Source: Deltaproteobacteria bacterium RIFOXYD12_FULL_56_24 (GTDB lineage Bacteria > Desulfobacterota > Desulfobulbia > Desulfobulbales > Desulfurivibrionaceae). From it: 64,000 nucleotides of DNA. Under the pieces are notes generated by a model. It did no database searches, was not told the DNA's origin, and saw only the letters and a list, made by a program, of their open reading frames with translations. Location of the stretch: NCBI GenBank assembly GCA_001799285.1, contig MGTD01000047.1:1-64000 (forward strand), read 5' to 3'. Positions 26,904-34,923 of this stretch are shown here, in pieces (within the stretch, counting starts at the first letter, position 1; every line of letters begins with the position of its first letter). The translations under genes and the position numbers were made by a program.

Positions 26904-28387
26904 GCTTCTCCGAGGATGGTCTTGATTTTCTGGACTTTTTCCCATTGCTTTTTGGAACATTGCTTCTTGCTCCATTTTTGCTGGTCCGTGATCCATCTTT
27001 CCTTAAAAGCCTGTGCCAAGTTTTTTTGCTCCTCCTGGGATGCTGTTTCTATTTTTCCCCAGCACGTTGCATCCGGGTCCTGTCCTGCCGCCTGCGACTT
27101 TGCAATAGAATCTCCGCGAATTATGGCAACGCACTGCTCGACTTCGCTCATTTTTCTCCAAGTTTCCAGTTCATTTTTTTGCTGCTGCCCCTGCTCGATC
27201 TTGATCTGGTGCGCTCGTTTTTCCTCCTGCACCTTGATGGCCTCGGCACGGCGCACTTCCTCTTTACTGGTAAACTTAAGCCGTATCCAGCCCATGGGGA
27301 GCGCGGCATCGCCTGTTACCGCAACGCGGCGGCTTTTGGGAAAAGGGAAGTTGAGGTATTTAGTCGCCAATTTGAGTTTGTTGCGCACCTCGCTGGTCAA
27401 CAACTTCGGGGCGATAAGTTCGCCGGTCATGCCTTTCCAGCCGCTGCCCCAGGCAAACTGCACGATGGCTTCATTCTCCTGTAGATTCTGGTGATCCTGC
27501 TTGAGTTTGGTATAAAAATTCCTCATGCCGTCAATGCCGTCTCCGGTTTTATCGCTGAGAAAATTAAGTTCGCTGTCCAGGGTTTTATCGGTTCTCTTTC
27601 GCAGCGCCTCCAATAGCCAAACAAGGGTGAGATCGGCCTTGAAATTGAAGGTTTCCTTCCCTCTAGCTTGGGCAATGAGAAAATCATCAAAGGAAATCTG
27701 TCCGGTGGCGGTTGCGCTCTGATTGAGTTTTTCAATCCAGATATTCCAAGGCTTGCGAACAAATCCCGTGTTGTTGGTCAGCCTTGTCACATAGGCGTTC
27801 TGCACCTGGATATCCTGCGGGGAAAAAGTAAAGTCGGCCACGGTAAGGGAACGCATCAGATTCATTTTCGCGTCTTTTCCCAGAAGATTAGCACACAGGG
27901 TGCTGTCGGCAAACTTGACGTTCACTTTTTCCTGCTTTTTTAGTTTTTCGAGAACCTGACTCACCGGATTGGTTTGATCGTCGTCGGCAAGCCGGGCAAG
28001 TATTGCCGTGCGAAATACCCCCTTAAGCGATGAGCCGGATATGATGGGTCGGCCGAAACCATCGCGGATATGTCTGTTGATGTCCCTCGGTTCATTATGG
28101 ACCGGAAAACTGAAGGAATGCACAACCGCCTCATTGATGTTGATGTTGTTGCTCCGTAGCCAGTGGGTGAGCTGCCCATCTTCCATGGCTGCCGCAAAGG
28201 ATTCAATATGGCTGCCGCCAAGCTGCTCAACCATGCCAAAGAGTCGTTTATGGTCGAAAACCCTAGCCCTGTTGCCCTCGCAGAGAAAGTCAAAATTATT
28301 GACGTACTTTTCTCCGTTGCCGATGTGGACTGGAGTGAGAATCTGCATCTCACAATGGAAGGCCGTTCGAATATTTTGAAAATTCAT
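26900..28387 (-). CDS. csm5: Csm5, type III-A RAMP subunit
   Basis: RAMP protein capping the 3' side of the crRNA in the Csm complex and needed for crRNA maturation. The 495 aa start MNFQNIRTAFHCEMQILTPV with the RAMP strand LTPVHIGNG. The glycine loop IISGSSLKGVFRTAIL lies near residue 115-130, and a second G-rich region (FAWGSGWKGMTGELI) near 320. The C-terminal ~100 residues are rich in Lys, Gln and Glu and look like a long coiled helix, which is longer than in many Csm5 proteins. It overlaps csm4 by four bases (ATGA) upstream and the small antitoxin-like gene downstream. Confidence 0.9.
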   Translation of the reverse strand: MNFQNIRTAFHCEMQILTPVHIGNGEKYVNNFDFLCEGNRARVFDHKRLFGMVEQLGGSHIESFAAAMEDGQLTHWLRSNNININEAVVHSFSFPVHNEPRDINRHIRDGFGRPIISGSSLKGVFRTAILARLADDDQTNPVSQVLEKLKKQEKVNVKFADSTLCANLLGKDAKMNLMRSLTVADFTFSPQDIQVQNAYVTRLTNNTGFVRKPWNIWIEKLNQSATATGQISFDDFLIAQARGKETFNFKADLTLVWLLEALRKRTDKTLDSELNFLSDKTGDGIDGMRNFYTKLKQDHQNLQENEAIVQFAWGSGWKGMTGELIAPKLLTSEVRNKLKLATKYLNFPFPKSRRVAVTGDAALPMGWIRLKFTSKEEVRRAEAIKVQEEKRAHQIKIEQGQQQKNELETWRKMSEVEQCVAIIRGDSIAKSQAAGQDPDATCWGKIETASQEEQKNLAQAFKERWITDQQKWSKKQCSKKQWEKVQKIKTILGEA

Positions 28388-29400
28388 GGGTTACCTCCTT
28401 CAGCCATCGGCAGACAAAAGGCTTTGCCGCACCGGTAGACATTATGAGGAATATAGGCGGAACGCTCCAGCACGAGGGGAATCTGTCCCTCTGGCGCAAA
28501 TGGCAGAAGCGAACCCTCAGCCAGCATCCAGCAGTCAGCCCGGCGGAATTGGTGCGCTCCGTGACTACCGGCATGACCGGATCGACGCGCCAGAGAGTAG
28601 GCGCTTTGTTCGCCGACCAAAACGCCTCGTTCAATTTCCTGTCTGGTGGGATGATAGAGTGAAAGAAGAACATAGGCAGCGGTGGTATCCGGCGATTGAA
28701 ATTCAAAAGGTGCAGCAGTGAAGGAGAAACAACCGCGACCGATGGAACGGTCTGCGCCCAACCCTGAGTCGCCAAGCAGTCTCAACGCCACCTCAAAGCG
28801 TTTCCGTATTTCTTGATTGTCAAAGGATGCCAGAAAGAACAGACCGGAGTTGTTGTCGAAAAACTGGTCCGTGCAGTAAAAAAATGCCCCTTCGCGCACA
28901 CCGCCGCAAATCTGATCCACTGCCACACGGGGACGTTGCGCAACCTTTAGAAAAATTTGGGTTTCTTTCTCTACTGCTTGTAATCTGGCCGGAGGCGGAA
29001 AGACTGACTCTTCCGTTATATCAGCAAGGATCAGTTCTGACCCAGCAGAAACCTTTCTAAACAACGGTTCGGATAAGAACCGAATTTTTTTCAGATCTTT
29101 CAGATCAAACGGCAGTTGTCCGGTATCCATGTGGGCGACTACGTCCATAATCCTGTCGAAAGAACCGATTGGGACCGGAAAATAGCGACACCCACCAATA
29201 ACAGGAAAACCGCTACTTACCGTAAAGCCTGGTTCTCGGCATAACCCCTCGGGTTCGTCATCATAGAGCAGCAGCAGTTTCTGCACAAGCGCGGCCCACA
29301 GGGTGTCGGAGCGTACCATTTGCTCAACTCGTTCCTGGCCGATACCTTCAAGGCCGAAGTGAACGGGTGTGAAAAAAGTGAGTTGATATGCCCACATCAC
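28384..29400 (-). CDS. csm4: Csm4, type III-A RAMP subunit
   Basis: RAMP protein that holds the 5' handle of the crRNA and contacts Cas10. Seen in 338 aa: YQLTFFTPVHFGLEGIGQER at the N-terminus, the SDTLWAALVQKL helix, and the C-terminal glycine-rich pattern LLGDSGLGADRSIGRGCFSF typical of Csm4. ATGA overlaps with csm3 upstream and csm5 downstream show a tightly coupled operon. Confidence 0.9.
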   Translation of the reverse strand: MMWAYQLTFFTPVHFGLEGIGQERVEQMVRSDTLWAALVQKLLLLYDDEPEGLCREPGFTVSSGFPVIGGCRYFPVPIGSFDRIMDVVAHMDTGQLPFDLKDLKKIRFLSEPLFRKVSAGSELILADITEESVFPPPARLQAVEKETQIFLKVAQRPRVAVDQICGGVREGAFFYCTDQFFDNNSGLFFLASFDNQEIRKRFEVALRLLGDSGLGADRSIGRGCFSFTAAPFEFQSPDTTAAYVLLSLYHPTRQEIERGVLVGEQSAYSLARRSGHAGSHGAHQFRRADCWMLAEGSLLPFAPEGQIPLVLERSAYIPHNVYRCGKAFCLPMAEGGNP

Positions 29401-30188
29401 GAGACCTCACCCGTAGATCTGAAGAACTGGCCGAATTTCCCTTTAAAACTGGAATTTCTTCGATCCTTGTTGGTGCAGTAATCTTCCGCAGTACGTTCAG
29501 TTACTGCTTTGAGATTAAATTGAACCTGGCCGTACCCCCTGGTTCCCTGTCCGCCAAGATAGTCATCCTCCACCAGCATCAATCCTTGATTGAGAAGATC
29601 AATAAAAGCATCTGCCCGTGTGGTACCTGCACCATTTTTCACATCGACATTGTAAATATCAAGAACCATATCGAGCTTGAACCGTGCCCCGGCTGGTACC
29701 CGTTCAAAATTTCGTGGATTTGCCTGGGAGGTCAACCTGTCGATGGAGACCTCGGTCTTGATCTCGGTGCAGTGCATGTCAGTGTTTTCCGAGTTAGCCA
29801 GCTCGTCCACATTGATTAGCGAACCATCCCGGACCGTGAGACGAGTGGGTGCGTAATCAAGGCTTGCTCCGCCCTTGTCGGCTGCGAAACCGAACAGTTG
29901 CACAACATCCTCTTCAGGATTTTCACAGAGTTTACCCTCCCAGTTACCTTTTTTGTCCTGTTCCGGTCTGATCAGACCAAGGCTTTTCTCCAGGAGCGAA
30001 CGCATTTTTCCTTTCAGGGATGAACCAGGGATATAGGGCAGGTTGGTCAGGGGGTTGCGGACAACCACCTTATCGGCACCGCCTATGGAAAGGCCAAGGG
30101 AGGAGCCGCCCACATGCATGCCGGTCAGGAGAACAATTTCACCCTCAATAAAAACTTTTTTCTCAAGTTTCAATATATGTTCAGTCAT
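29397..30188 (-). CDS. csm3: Csm3, backbone RAMP ribonuclease
   Basis: Repeated backbone subunit that cuts target RNA at 6-nt steps. The 263 aa carry the RAMP opening FIEGEIVLLTGMHVGG and the catalytic-loop Asp in SIGGADKVVVRNPL (Asp 39, matching the known Csm3 catalytic Asp position). YIPGSSLKGKMRSLLE and ERVPAGARF follow, and the C-terminal GGQGTRGYGQV glycine loop closes the pattern. All parts needed for RNA cleavage are visible. It starts 11 bases after csm2 and overlaps csm4 by ATGA. Confidence 0.95.
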   Translation of the reverse strand: MTEHILKLEKKVFIEGEIVLLTGMHVGGSSLGLSIGGADKVVVRNPLTNLPYIPGSSLKGKMRSLLEKSLGLIRPEQDKKGNWEGKLCENPEEDVVQLFGFAADKGGASLDYAPTRLTVRDGSLINVDELANSENTDMHCTEIKTEVSIDRLTSQANPRNFERVPAGARFKLDMVLDIYNVDVKNGAGTTRADAFIDLLNQGLMLVEDDYLGGQGTRGYGQVQFNLKAVTERTAEDYCTNKDRRNSSFKGKFGQFFRSTGEVS

Positions 30189-30199
30189 GATAATGCTCC

Positions 30200-30670
30200 T
30201 TATTTTCCGCCATGGGCGCGGTGATAGGCGAGAATTGCTTCAAAAAGCTTGCAGAAGTTATTGAACCGGACAGATTCTGTTTCCTTGTCACCAGCGCAGA
30301 CAGCGTCGATGGCCCACGTGAGCCGCTGTTTGAGTCTCTCCAATCCTGTTTTATTATGCCTTCCTGTTGCATATGCCAGAAATGGTTTCAGCATGAGAAA
30401 GTCAATTTGCTGTTTCTGCTCCTTGATTCCCCCTTTTGCTTCGATAATTTTCATCTTTGAAAAAACCTGCCGTATTTGTGAGGTCGTCACTGATTCATCC
30501 ACTGTTTTCCTCGGTGCGACTTCGACTTTTTTGAGCGTTTTGGCAATATATTCGCCAAATTTCTGAGCCTCTTCGATAGCTGCGTTGTCCGGGCCATGCG
30601 TTACCCATGATTCCACCTGCGCTTTTTTTAAAGCCTGGCTGTCTGCATATTCATGTCTTCCATCAAGCAT
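30200..30670 (-). CDS. csm2: Csm2, small subunit
   Basis: A small, all-helical subunit forming the inner filament along the crRNA-target duplex. The 156 aa have TSQIRQVFSKMKIIEAKGGI, the commonest Csm2 signature, and KPFLAYATGRHNKTGLERLK. The C-terminal helix FCKLFEAILAYHRAHGG closes the fold. It overlaps the cas10 end by eight bases and precedes csm3 closely. Confidence 0.92.
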   Translation of the reverse strand: MLDGRHEYADSQALKKAQVESWVTHGPDNAAIEEAQKFGEYIAKTLKKVEVAPRKTVDESVTTSQIRQVFSKMKIIEAKGGIKEQKQQIDFLMLKPFLAYATGRHNKTGLERLKQRLTWAIDAVCAGDKETESVRFNNFCKLFEAILAYHRAHGGK

Positions 30671-33221
30671 TTTTCTTCTCCTTTTTCTCTGTCCGAAGTC
30701 TCAACTCACACCACCTACCCAATAACCCGAGCAGCGTAATGCCGGTTCTATCGGTTTCTGCAACCTTACAGAGAATGAATTGCTGAATTGAAGCAATTTC
30801 ATCCTTGATCCCTTTGTTACGCTCCACAAATCTTGCCAAACTATAGACCATCTGCCAGCGCCACTTTTCAGCCTCCAGTTGCTTTTCAATGGCAGCCATG
30901 GTCATCCCTGATTGTTTTAGGCGCTCCCTGCTTCCCTGCCAGGATGCGGCAATATCAAGCAGCCGCCGTAGCAAAGGCGCGTTTGCCGGGTCTTCCAACA
31001 GGCTCATTAAGTTATTAAACTGATTCACAATATCCTTAAACTCCTTCCAGTGCATCGGTGTGTCGAGGAAGGTGAAAGAAGATTTACGCACCGGGGCATG
31101 TCCGTTCAACCGGGTTTCATGATGCTTTGCCCGGTGTTCCGCTTCACCGGCCATTTCGGCGCTCTTATAAATGGGGAACTTTCCGCCGGTTATGACCATG
31201 CCGCCGGAAAGAGAGAGCGACCTGTTATTGCAACAAAACTGCTCAAATCGATCATGGATGGTAAGGGCAAGTTCGGGGAGAGCATCCCAAGCGCCAAGAA
31301 GGAACAGGTCGTCGCCCCCGGCGTAGACCACCGTTACCCGCTCCGCTAAGTCCGGATCGTTGCGGATTATGCCAGGCAAGAGGCCGCTGAAAAAAAGGTT
31401 AAGCTGCCAACTGAGGGTGGTGATCCTGCCTAATGAGTGGAATCTTTGAGAATGCTCTGTTTCATGCCGGTAGTTTGTCAGCCCCTCGCTGAAAATCTTG
31501 CCAAGGTTGTCCACATCCATGCGCAATACGCCGAGCCGTTTAACACCCATGGAAAGATCGGCTATTTCATCGAAAGTACGGTCAGCAAAGGCGTGGGTTG
31601 CAGCTACGAGATATGGCGAGGAGTTGACGATGGCACTATTCATTTGCCGGGGAATGGAATGAAAATTTGGATCATTGAGGGACCAAAGTTGGGTCCTGGA
31701 ACCGGTTACGGACAAGGGTAGGTCCTTCATAAACCAGATGTGCCGGTTGATTTTCCTGTTCGGCAATTTGAGTTGCAGGCGGAAGGTGGGTCGCTCACCG
31801 CTCACCGTATCCGTATCAGCGATGAGGATATAGTGAGAATTTGCCAGCTTGCGTCCGGCTTCCTCCATCTGATTACATGCAACACAATGGCCCGTATCTC
31901 TGGGAACTGATCTGTGGCACACCTCGCAGGTCCCTGCATCGCCACTCTTTACTCCAAACAGCAGGTCATAATTTTCGCTTGCAAGATCGGCGTAGCGTTG
32001 CCTGTCCTGATAGACAAGCTGCCGGGTCAAATCATCCCATATCTGGTAAAGTGTGCGGCCGCTTTGCCGGGTAAGATCTTCTCCAGAAATCGGGATGTGC
32101 CCCATTCTCACAAAAATGTCGCCATTGAATGCTGAAAATAGCTCACTGTTAACTTTACCGGTCAGCTCCTCAAGGGTCTTGATTACATTCTCATGGTTGG
32201 GCAACAGAATGTAGAATTTTCCTCCGCTTGCATAGAGGATGTTGGCCGGGGTTAGACCAAAAATATCGACAAACTCTCTGGCAAGAAGATCTGCGAGTAG
32301 TTGGATGTAGAATGATCGCCCTTTCAGGGTTTTGTATGCTCCCTTTGACGAAATTTGATAAATGAAGTTCTGTATACCACTCAGGTCACCGCAGAAGAGA
32401 AGGTATTTCTGGGGACGCCTGTCTTCCACCTTCTCCAACGAAAGCGTGTTCGTAGTCGCATGGTAGAAATACATGCAGGCTGCCAAAGCTGCTGTGGCCT
32501 TTTGGTGGTCAAAGAGCGATACATCCGGCATTTCCTCTTTTCTTGTCGATGCTGGCAGGCACCATTGCCAGGCACGACAGATCTCAAGCAGAGTTGAAAA
32601 ATGATCCACAATGTCAAGACCGAGCTCTTGGTTTGGTCGAATCGCTTTGACAAAATTCACCCAGTGCTGCCGATAGTCGGCTTGTACCTGTTCCGCAACA
32701 TACTCATCCGCTGGGACCGGTGGAATGTGTTCTTGCACGTTCGTACCATAAAGACAACCTTCTTCCCTGATTCGGAAGCGCCAGTCTTCCACTGGGTCGT
32801 CGGAATATCTTTTGAGACAAACCCTGGACATGATACTGATAAGCGGGGTTTTGCTCTTTTTTTCTCTGCCGTGGGTATCATAGGCTGATGCATCATCTCC
32901 TTTAGCCCGTTCATGGCCGGAGGAAATCCGGTCAGCTTCGGCTATGATTGTTTCATAGATATTGCCTTTGCGGGGTTTGTGGTGCCTTGTGGCCATATTG
33001 AGAATCGTGCATTCGCGGTCACCCCCATAAGATTGGCTTAACCGTTCCTCCGCAAAAAGCTGCTTCAGGGCCAGCTCTGTGTGATGAGCATGAGCGTAAC
33101 GGTACTCTTGCTGCACCATATCCTGGTCGGCTGGTTCAACAGCGTATGCTCGTTCAGCAAACTTGCCGAGGTCATGAAACATTCCTGCAATTGATATGGC
33201 CTTCAGAATTTTTTCGTCCAT
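30663..33221 (-). CDS. cas10: Cas10/Csm1 with HD nuclease and active cyclase motifs
   Basis: Large subunit of the type III-A complex; it makes cyclic oligoadenylates from ATP and cuts ssDNA when target RNA binds. The 852 aa contain the N-terminal HD motif MFHDLGKFAERA (His/Asp 16-17). A first degenerate palm domain is followed by a Zn-finger-like CEVCHRSV...HCVACNQ. The second palm carries VVYAGGDDLFLLG (GGDD at 635-638), and a helical D4-like C-terminus closes the protein. Both catalytic motifs are intact, so signalling and DNase activity are expected. First gene of the csm operon; a short cas10-like fragment lies just upstream. Confidence 0.96.
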   Translation of the reverse strand: MDEKILKAISIAGMFHDLGKFAERAYAVEPADQDMVQQEYRYAHAHHTELALKQLFAEERLSQSYGGDRECTILNMATRHHKPRKGNIYETIIAEADRISSGHERAKGDDASAYDTHGREKKSKTPLISIMSRVCLKRYSDDPVEDWRFRIREEGCLYGTNVQEHIPPVPADEYVAEQVQADYRQHWVNFVKAIRPNQELGLDIVDHFSTLLEICRAWQWCLPASTRKEEMPDVSLFDHQKATAALAACMYFYHATTNTLSLEKVEDRRPQKYLLFCGDLSGIQNFIYQISSKGAYKTLKGRSFYIQLLADLLAREFVDIFGLTPANILYASGGKFYILLPNHENVIKTLEELTGKVNSELFSAFNGDIFVRMGHIPISGEDLTRQSGRTLYQIWDDLTRQLVYQDRQRYADLASENYDLLFGVKSGDAGTCEVCHRSVPRDTGHCVACNQMEEAGRKLANSHYILIADTDTVSGERPTFRLQLKLPNRKINRHIWFMKDLPLSVTGSRTQLWSLNDPNFHSIPRQMNSAIVNSSPYLVAATHAFADRTFDEIADLSMGVKRLGVLRMDVDNLGKIFSEGLTNYRHETEHSQRFHSLGRITTLSWQLNLFFSGLLPGIIRNDPDLAERVTVVYAGGDDLFLLGAWDALPELALTIHDRFEQFCCNNRSLSLSGGMVITGGKFPIYKSAEMAGEAEHRAKHHETRLNGHAPVRKSSFTFLDTPMHWKEFKDIVNQFNNLMSLLEDPANAPLLRRLLDIAASWQGSRERLKQSGMTMAAIEKQLEAEKWRWQMVYSLARFVERNKGIKDEIASIQQFILCKVAETDRTGITLLGLLGRWCELRLRTEKKEKKNA

Positions 33222-33269
33222 AACACTCCTTTCTGCCGGTTATACCCAAGCAAGCATTGCTTCAAACAA

Positions 33270-33359
33270 TTAAGAAATCGTGCGGCTATAATATAATGAA
33301 TTCTTCCCAACATCATGCAGCACCCCGGCCAGGGCGATTTTCAGGGTGGTTTCCTGCAT
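33270..33359 (-). pseudogene. 29-codon cas10/HD-domain start fragment
   Basis: On the minus strand AAGGAGG, eight bases, then ATG opens a 29-codon frame beginning MQETTLKIALAGVLHDVGK. The remaining ten codons (NSLYYSRTIS) are A+T-rich and end in TAA. The first 19 residues look like the N-terminus of a Cas10/Csm1 HD domain and resemble the opening of the intact cas10 (KAISIAGMFHDLGK). It lies about 50 bp upstream of cas10 on the same strand. It may be a relic of an earlier cas10, or a leader peptide by coincidence. TATATTATAG inside it could serve as a -10 for cas10. The rest of 33222-33616 shows no other gene. Confidence 0.55.
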
Positions 33360-33616
33360 GCAATGCACCTCCTTAACCTCTTGATTTTTCACCATCTCAG
33401 ACTCTACTCCTACCACACACTATCCCCAACTCTCAAACACGAAATAGGCAAAGCGCAATGAGGGGCGCATAAGCGCCAACGGATAACGCATCCGTGCTGT
33501 GTTGATCGTGCCTGCGTGTCTTCCCCATTCCTCTGGTTTTTGTTGCGATCAACAACTTATCGCATTATCATTGACATCAAATGCAACATCTTAAAAGCAT
33601 CACATGTGGAGAAAAT

Positions 33617-33895
33617 ATGACCCTCAATATCACTGAAGACATCCGCTCCATCACCGAACTGAAGCGAGACACCAGCGCCATTCTCAATCAATTGCACACC
33701 ACCGGTCGGCCGGTGGTGCTGACCGTGAACGGCAAGGCTGAAGCGGTGATTATGGGCGCAGTTGAATACGAAAAAAACACCCGTGCCTTGAATCTTCTGA
33801 AACTGCTTCTTCCTGCGGAGCAAGATGTCCGGGAAGGGCTGGTCCAGGAGGCGAAATCCTTTTTCGAGGAGTTCAGGCGTGCCAGAAACATATAA
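33617..33895 (+). CDS. Phd/YefM-family antitoxin
   Basis: A 92 aa protein from the ATG at 33617 (GGAGAAA just upstream): DIRSITELKRDTSAILNQLH followed by GRPVVLTVNGKAEAVIMGAVEYE, the Phd/YefM DNA-binding fold. A C-terminal helical tail follows (VQEAKSFFEEFRRARNI). The track start twelve codons earlier lacks a ribosome site. Overlaps the toxin gene by 17 bases. Divergent from the csm operon. Confidence 0.9.
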   Translation: MTLNITEDIRSITELKRDTSAILNQLHTTGRPVVLTVNGKAEAVIMGAVEYEKNTRALNLLKLLLPAEQDVREGLVQEAKSFFEEFRRARNI

Positions 33896-34178
33896 CCTCC
33901 TCATTACCAGGCACGCAGAAAACGATCTCGCTGAAATCTACGATTATATTGCCGCTGACAGACCGGCCGGGGCGGCTGTCTTTGTCCTTGAGCTTGAAGA
34001 GAAAATCTCCACTCTTGCCACCCTGCCGGAGTGCGCCTCTCTTATCCCTGAAAACAGCTTGCTGGGGATGGACTACCGCCACCTCATTCATGGCAGATAC
34101 AGGATTATCTTCAGGGTTTATGGAGATTCCGTGATCGTCCTCAGGGTCATTCATGGCAACAGGTTGTTGGACTTGTAA
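33879..34178 (+). CDS. ParE/RelE-family toxin
   Basis: A 99 aa protein from the GTG at 33879: YNLLITRHAENDLAEIYDYI, LEEKISTLATLPECASLI and YRHLIHGRYRIIFRVYGDSVIVLRVIHGNR, the RelE/ParE barrel with its R-x-I-F-R-V strand. Type II toxin acting on ribosome-bound mRNA (RelE) or gyrase (ParE); these cannot be told apart here. The 17-base overlap with the Phd/YefM gene marks a classic pair. Confidence 0.9.
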   Translation: MPETYNLLITRHAENDLAEIYDYIAADRPAGAAVFVLELEEKISTLATLPECASLIPENSLLGMDYRHLIHGRYRIIFRVYGDSVIVLRVIHGNRLLDL

Positions 34179-34216
34179 TCAGGCTGCTACGCCTCGAACC
34201 CATTTCCTCAGCGCCC

Positions 34217-34819
34217 CTACTGCCTCACCCTGGCCAGAGTCCGTTTCTGTTCCAGCATGATAATGGCGTTGTTCATCTGCTCTTTCGCCACCTTGGTCTG
34301 GGCCTCGCAATCCGGGGCCTCGCAGTTTTTAAGAATTGATTCCTCGGTGCGGCCGTGTTCTTCAAGCAGGCTCAACCGCCGCCGGTCAAAAAACTTGTCG
34401 CGGTTCTCGGCGGAGTCAAAGGCATCCGGGGTAAGCAATACGGTGACCAAGGGCGGATACTGATGCAAAGCGCCGCTCACCCCGTCAATGGCAACTCCGA
34501 TAATGCCCCCAAACAAAATATTGCCGAAGGTCATCCCCTGAATACTGGCTTCCATGGCAAGGGCAGACTCGAAATAGCCCTCTTTTTTACAGTTTACGGT
34601 AACGGTGTCCTTGTCCTTTTCCACCAGAAGCGTGCCAGGGGTCTGGGCGACTGCCCCGATCATTGCGCCTTCCCGACTCATGGTGCAGTTGGCCCCCGGC
34701 GGATCGGTGTTGATGGTGACCGATTGTGAACTTCCCTTGGTGATGGTGGCGCAACCAGTGGTAAAAGCGCCCAGCAGCAGGGCTGCGGCGATCAGTAAAA
34801 AGCTGTTTCTTCCTGGCAT
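34217..34819 (-). CDS. Predicted lipoprotein, unknown function
   Basis: A 200 aa protein with a lipoprotein signal (AAALLLGAFTTGCATITKG, lipobox TTGC, Cys 23). A PEGA-like segment (QSVTINTDPPGANCTMSREG) follows, with ILFGGIIGVAIDGVSGALHQ near residue 105-120 as a glycine-rich hydrophobic stretch and a charged helical C-terminus. Likely anchored in the inner leaflet of the outer membrane or in the periplasm. It lies between a toxin-antitoxin pair and the NE0113-type CARF gene, with a GCAATGTTGC box about 90 bp upstream. Any tie to CRISPR defence is unknown. Confidence 0.75.
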   Translation of the reverse strand: MPGRNSFLLIAAALLLGAFTTGCATITKGSSQSVTINTDPPGANCTMSREGAMIGAVAQTPGTLLVEKDKDTVTVNCKKEGYFESALAMEASIQGMTFGNILFGGIIGVAIDGVSGALHQYPPLVTVLLTPDAFDSAENRDKFFDRRRLSLLEEHGRTEESILKNCEAPDCEAQTKVAKEQMNNAIIMLEQKRTLARVRQ

Positions 34820-34908
34820 CTCATTTCTCCTTTGTTGGGATTATCACGGACGATGCGCCCGTTCTTTCCCGGTCAGGAGACCATAGAAGCCTGAACACTA
34901 AAAGAACT

Positions 34909-34918
34909 GCAATGTTGC
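34909..34918. promoter_or_regulatory. GCAATGTTGC box upstream of the lipoprotein gene
   Basis: Exact copy of the decamer at 21191-21200, with the same AAAGAA-pyrimidine prefix. It lies about 90 bp upstream of the lipoprotein start and just beyond the stop of the NE0113-type gene. Confidence 0.35.
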
Positions 34919-34923
34919 TATTC

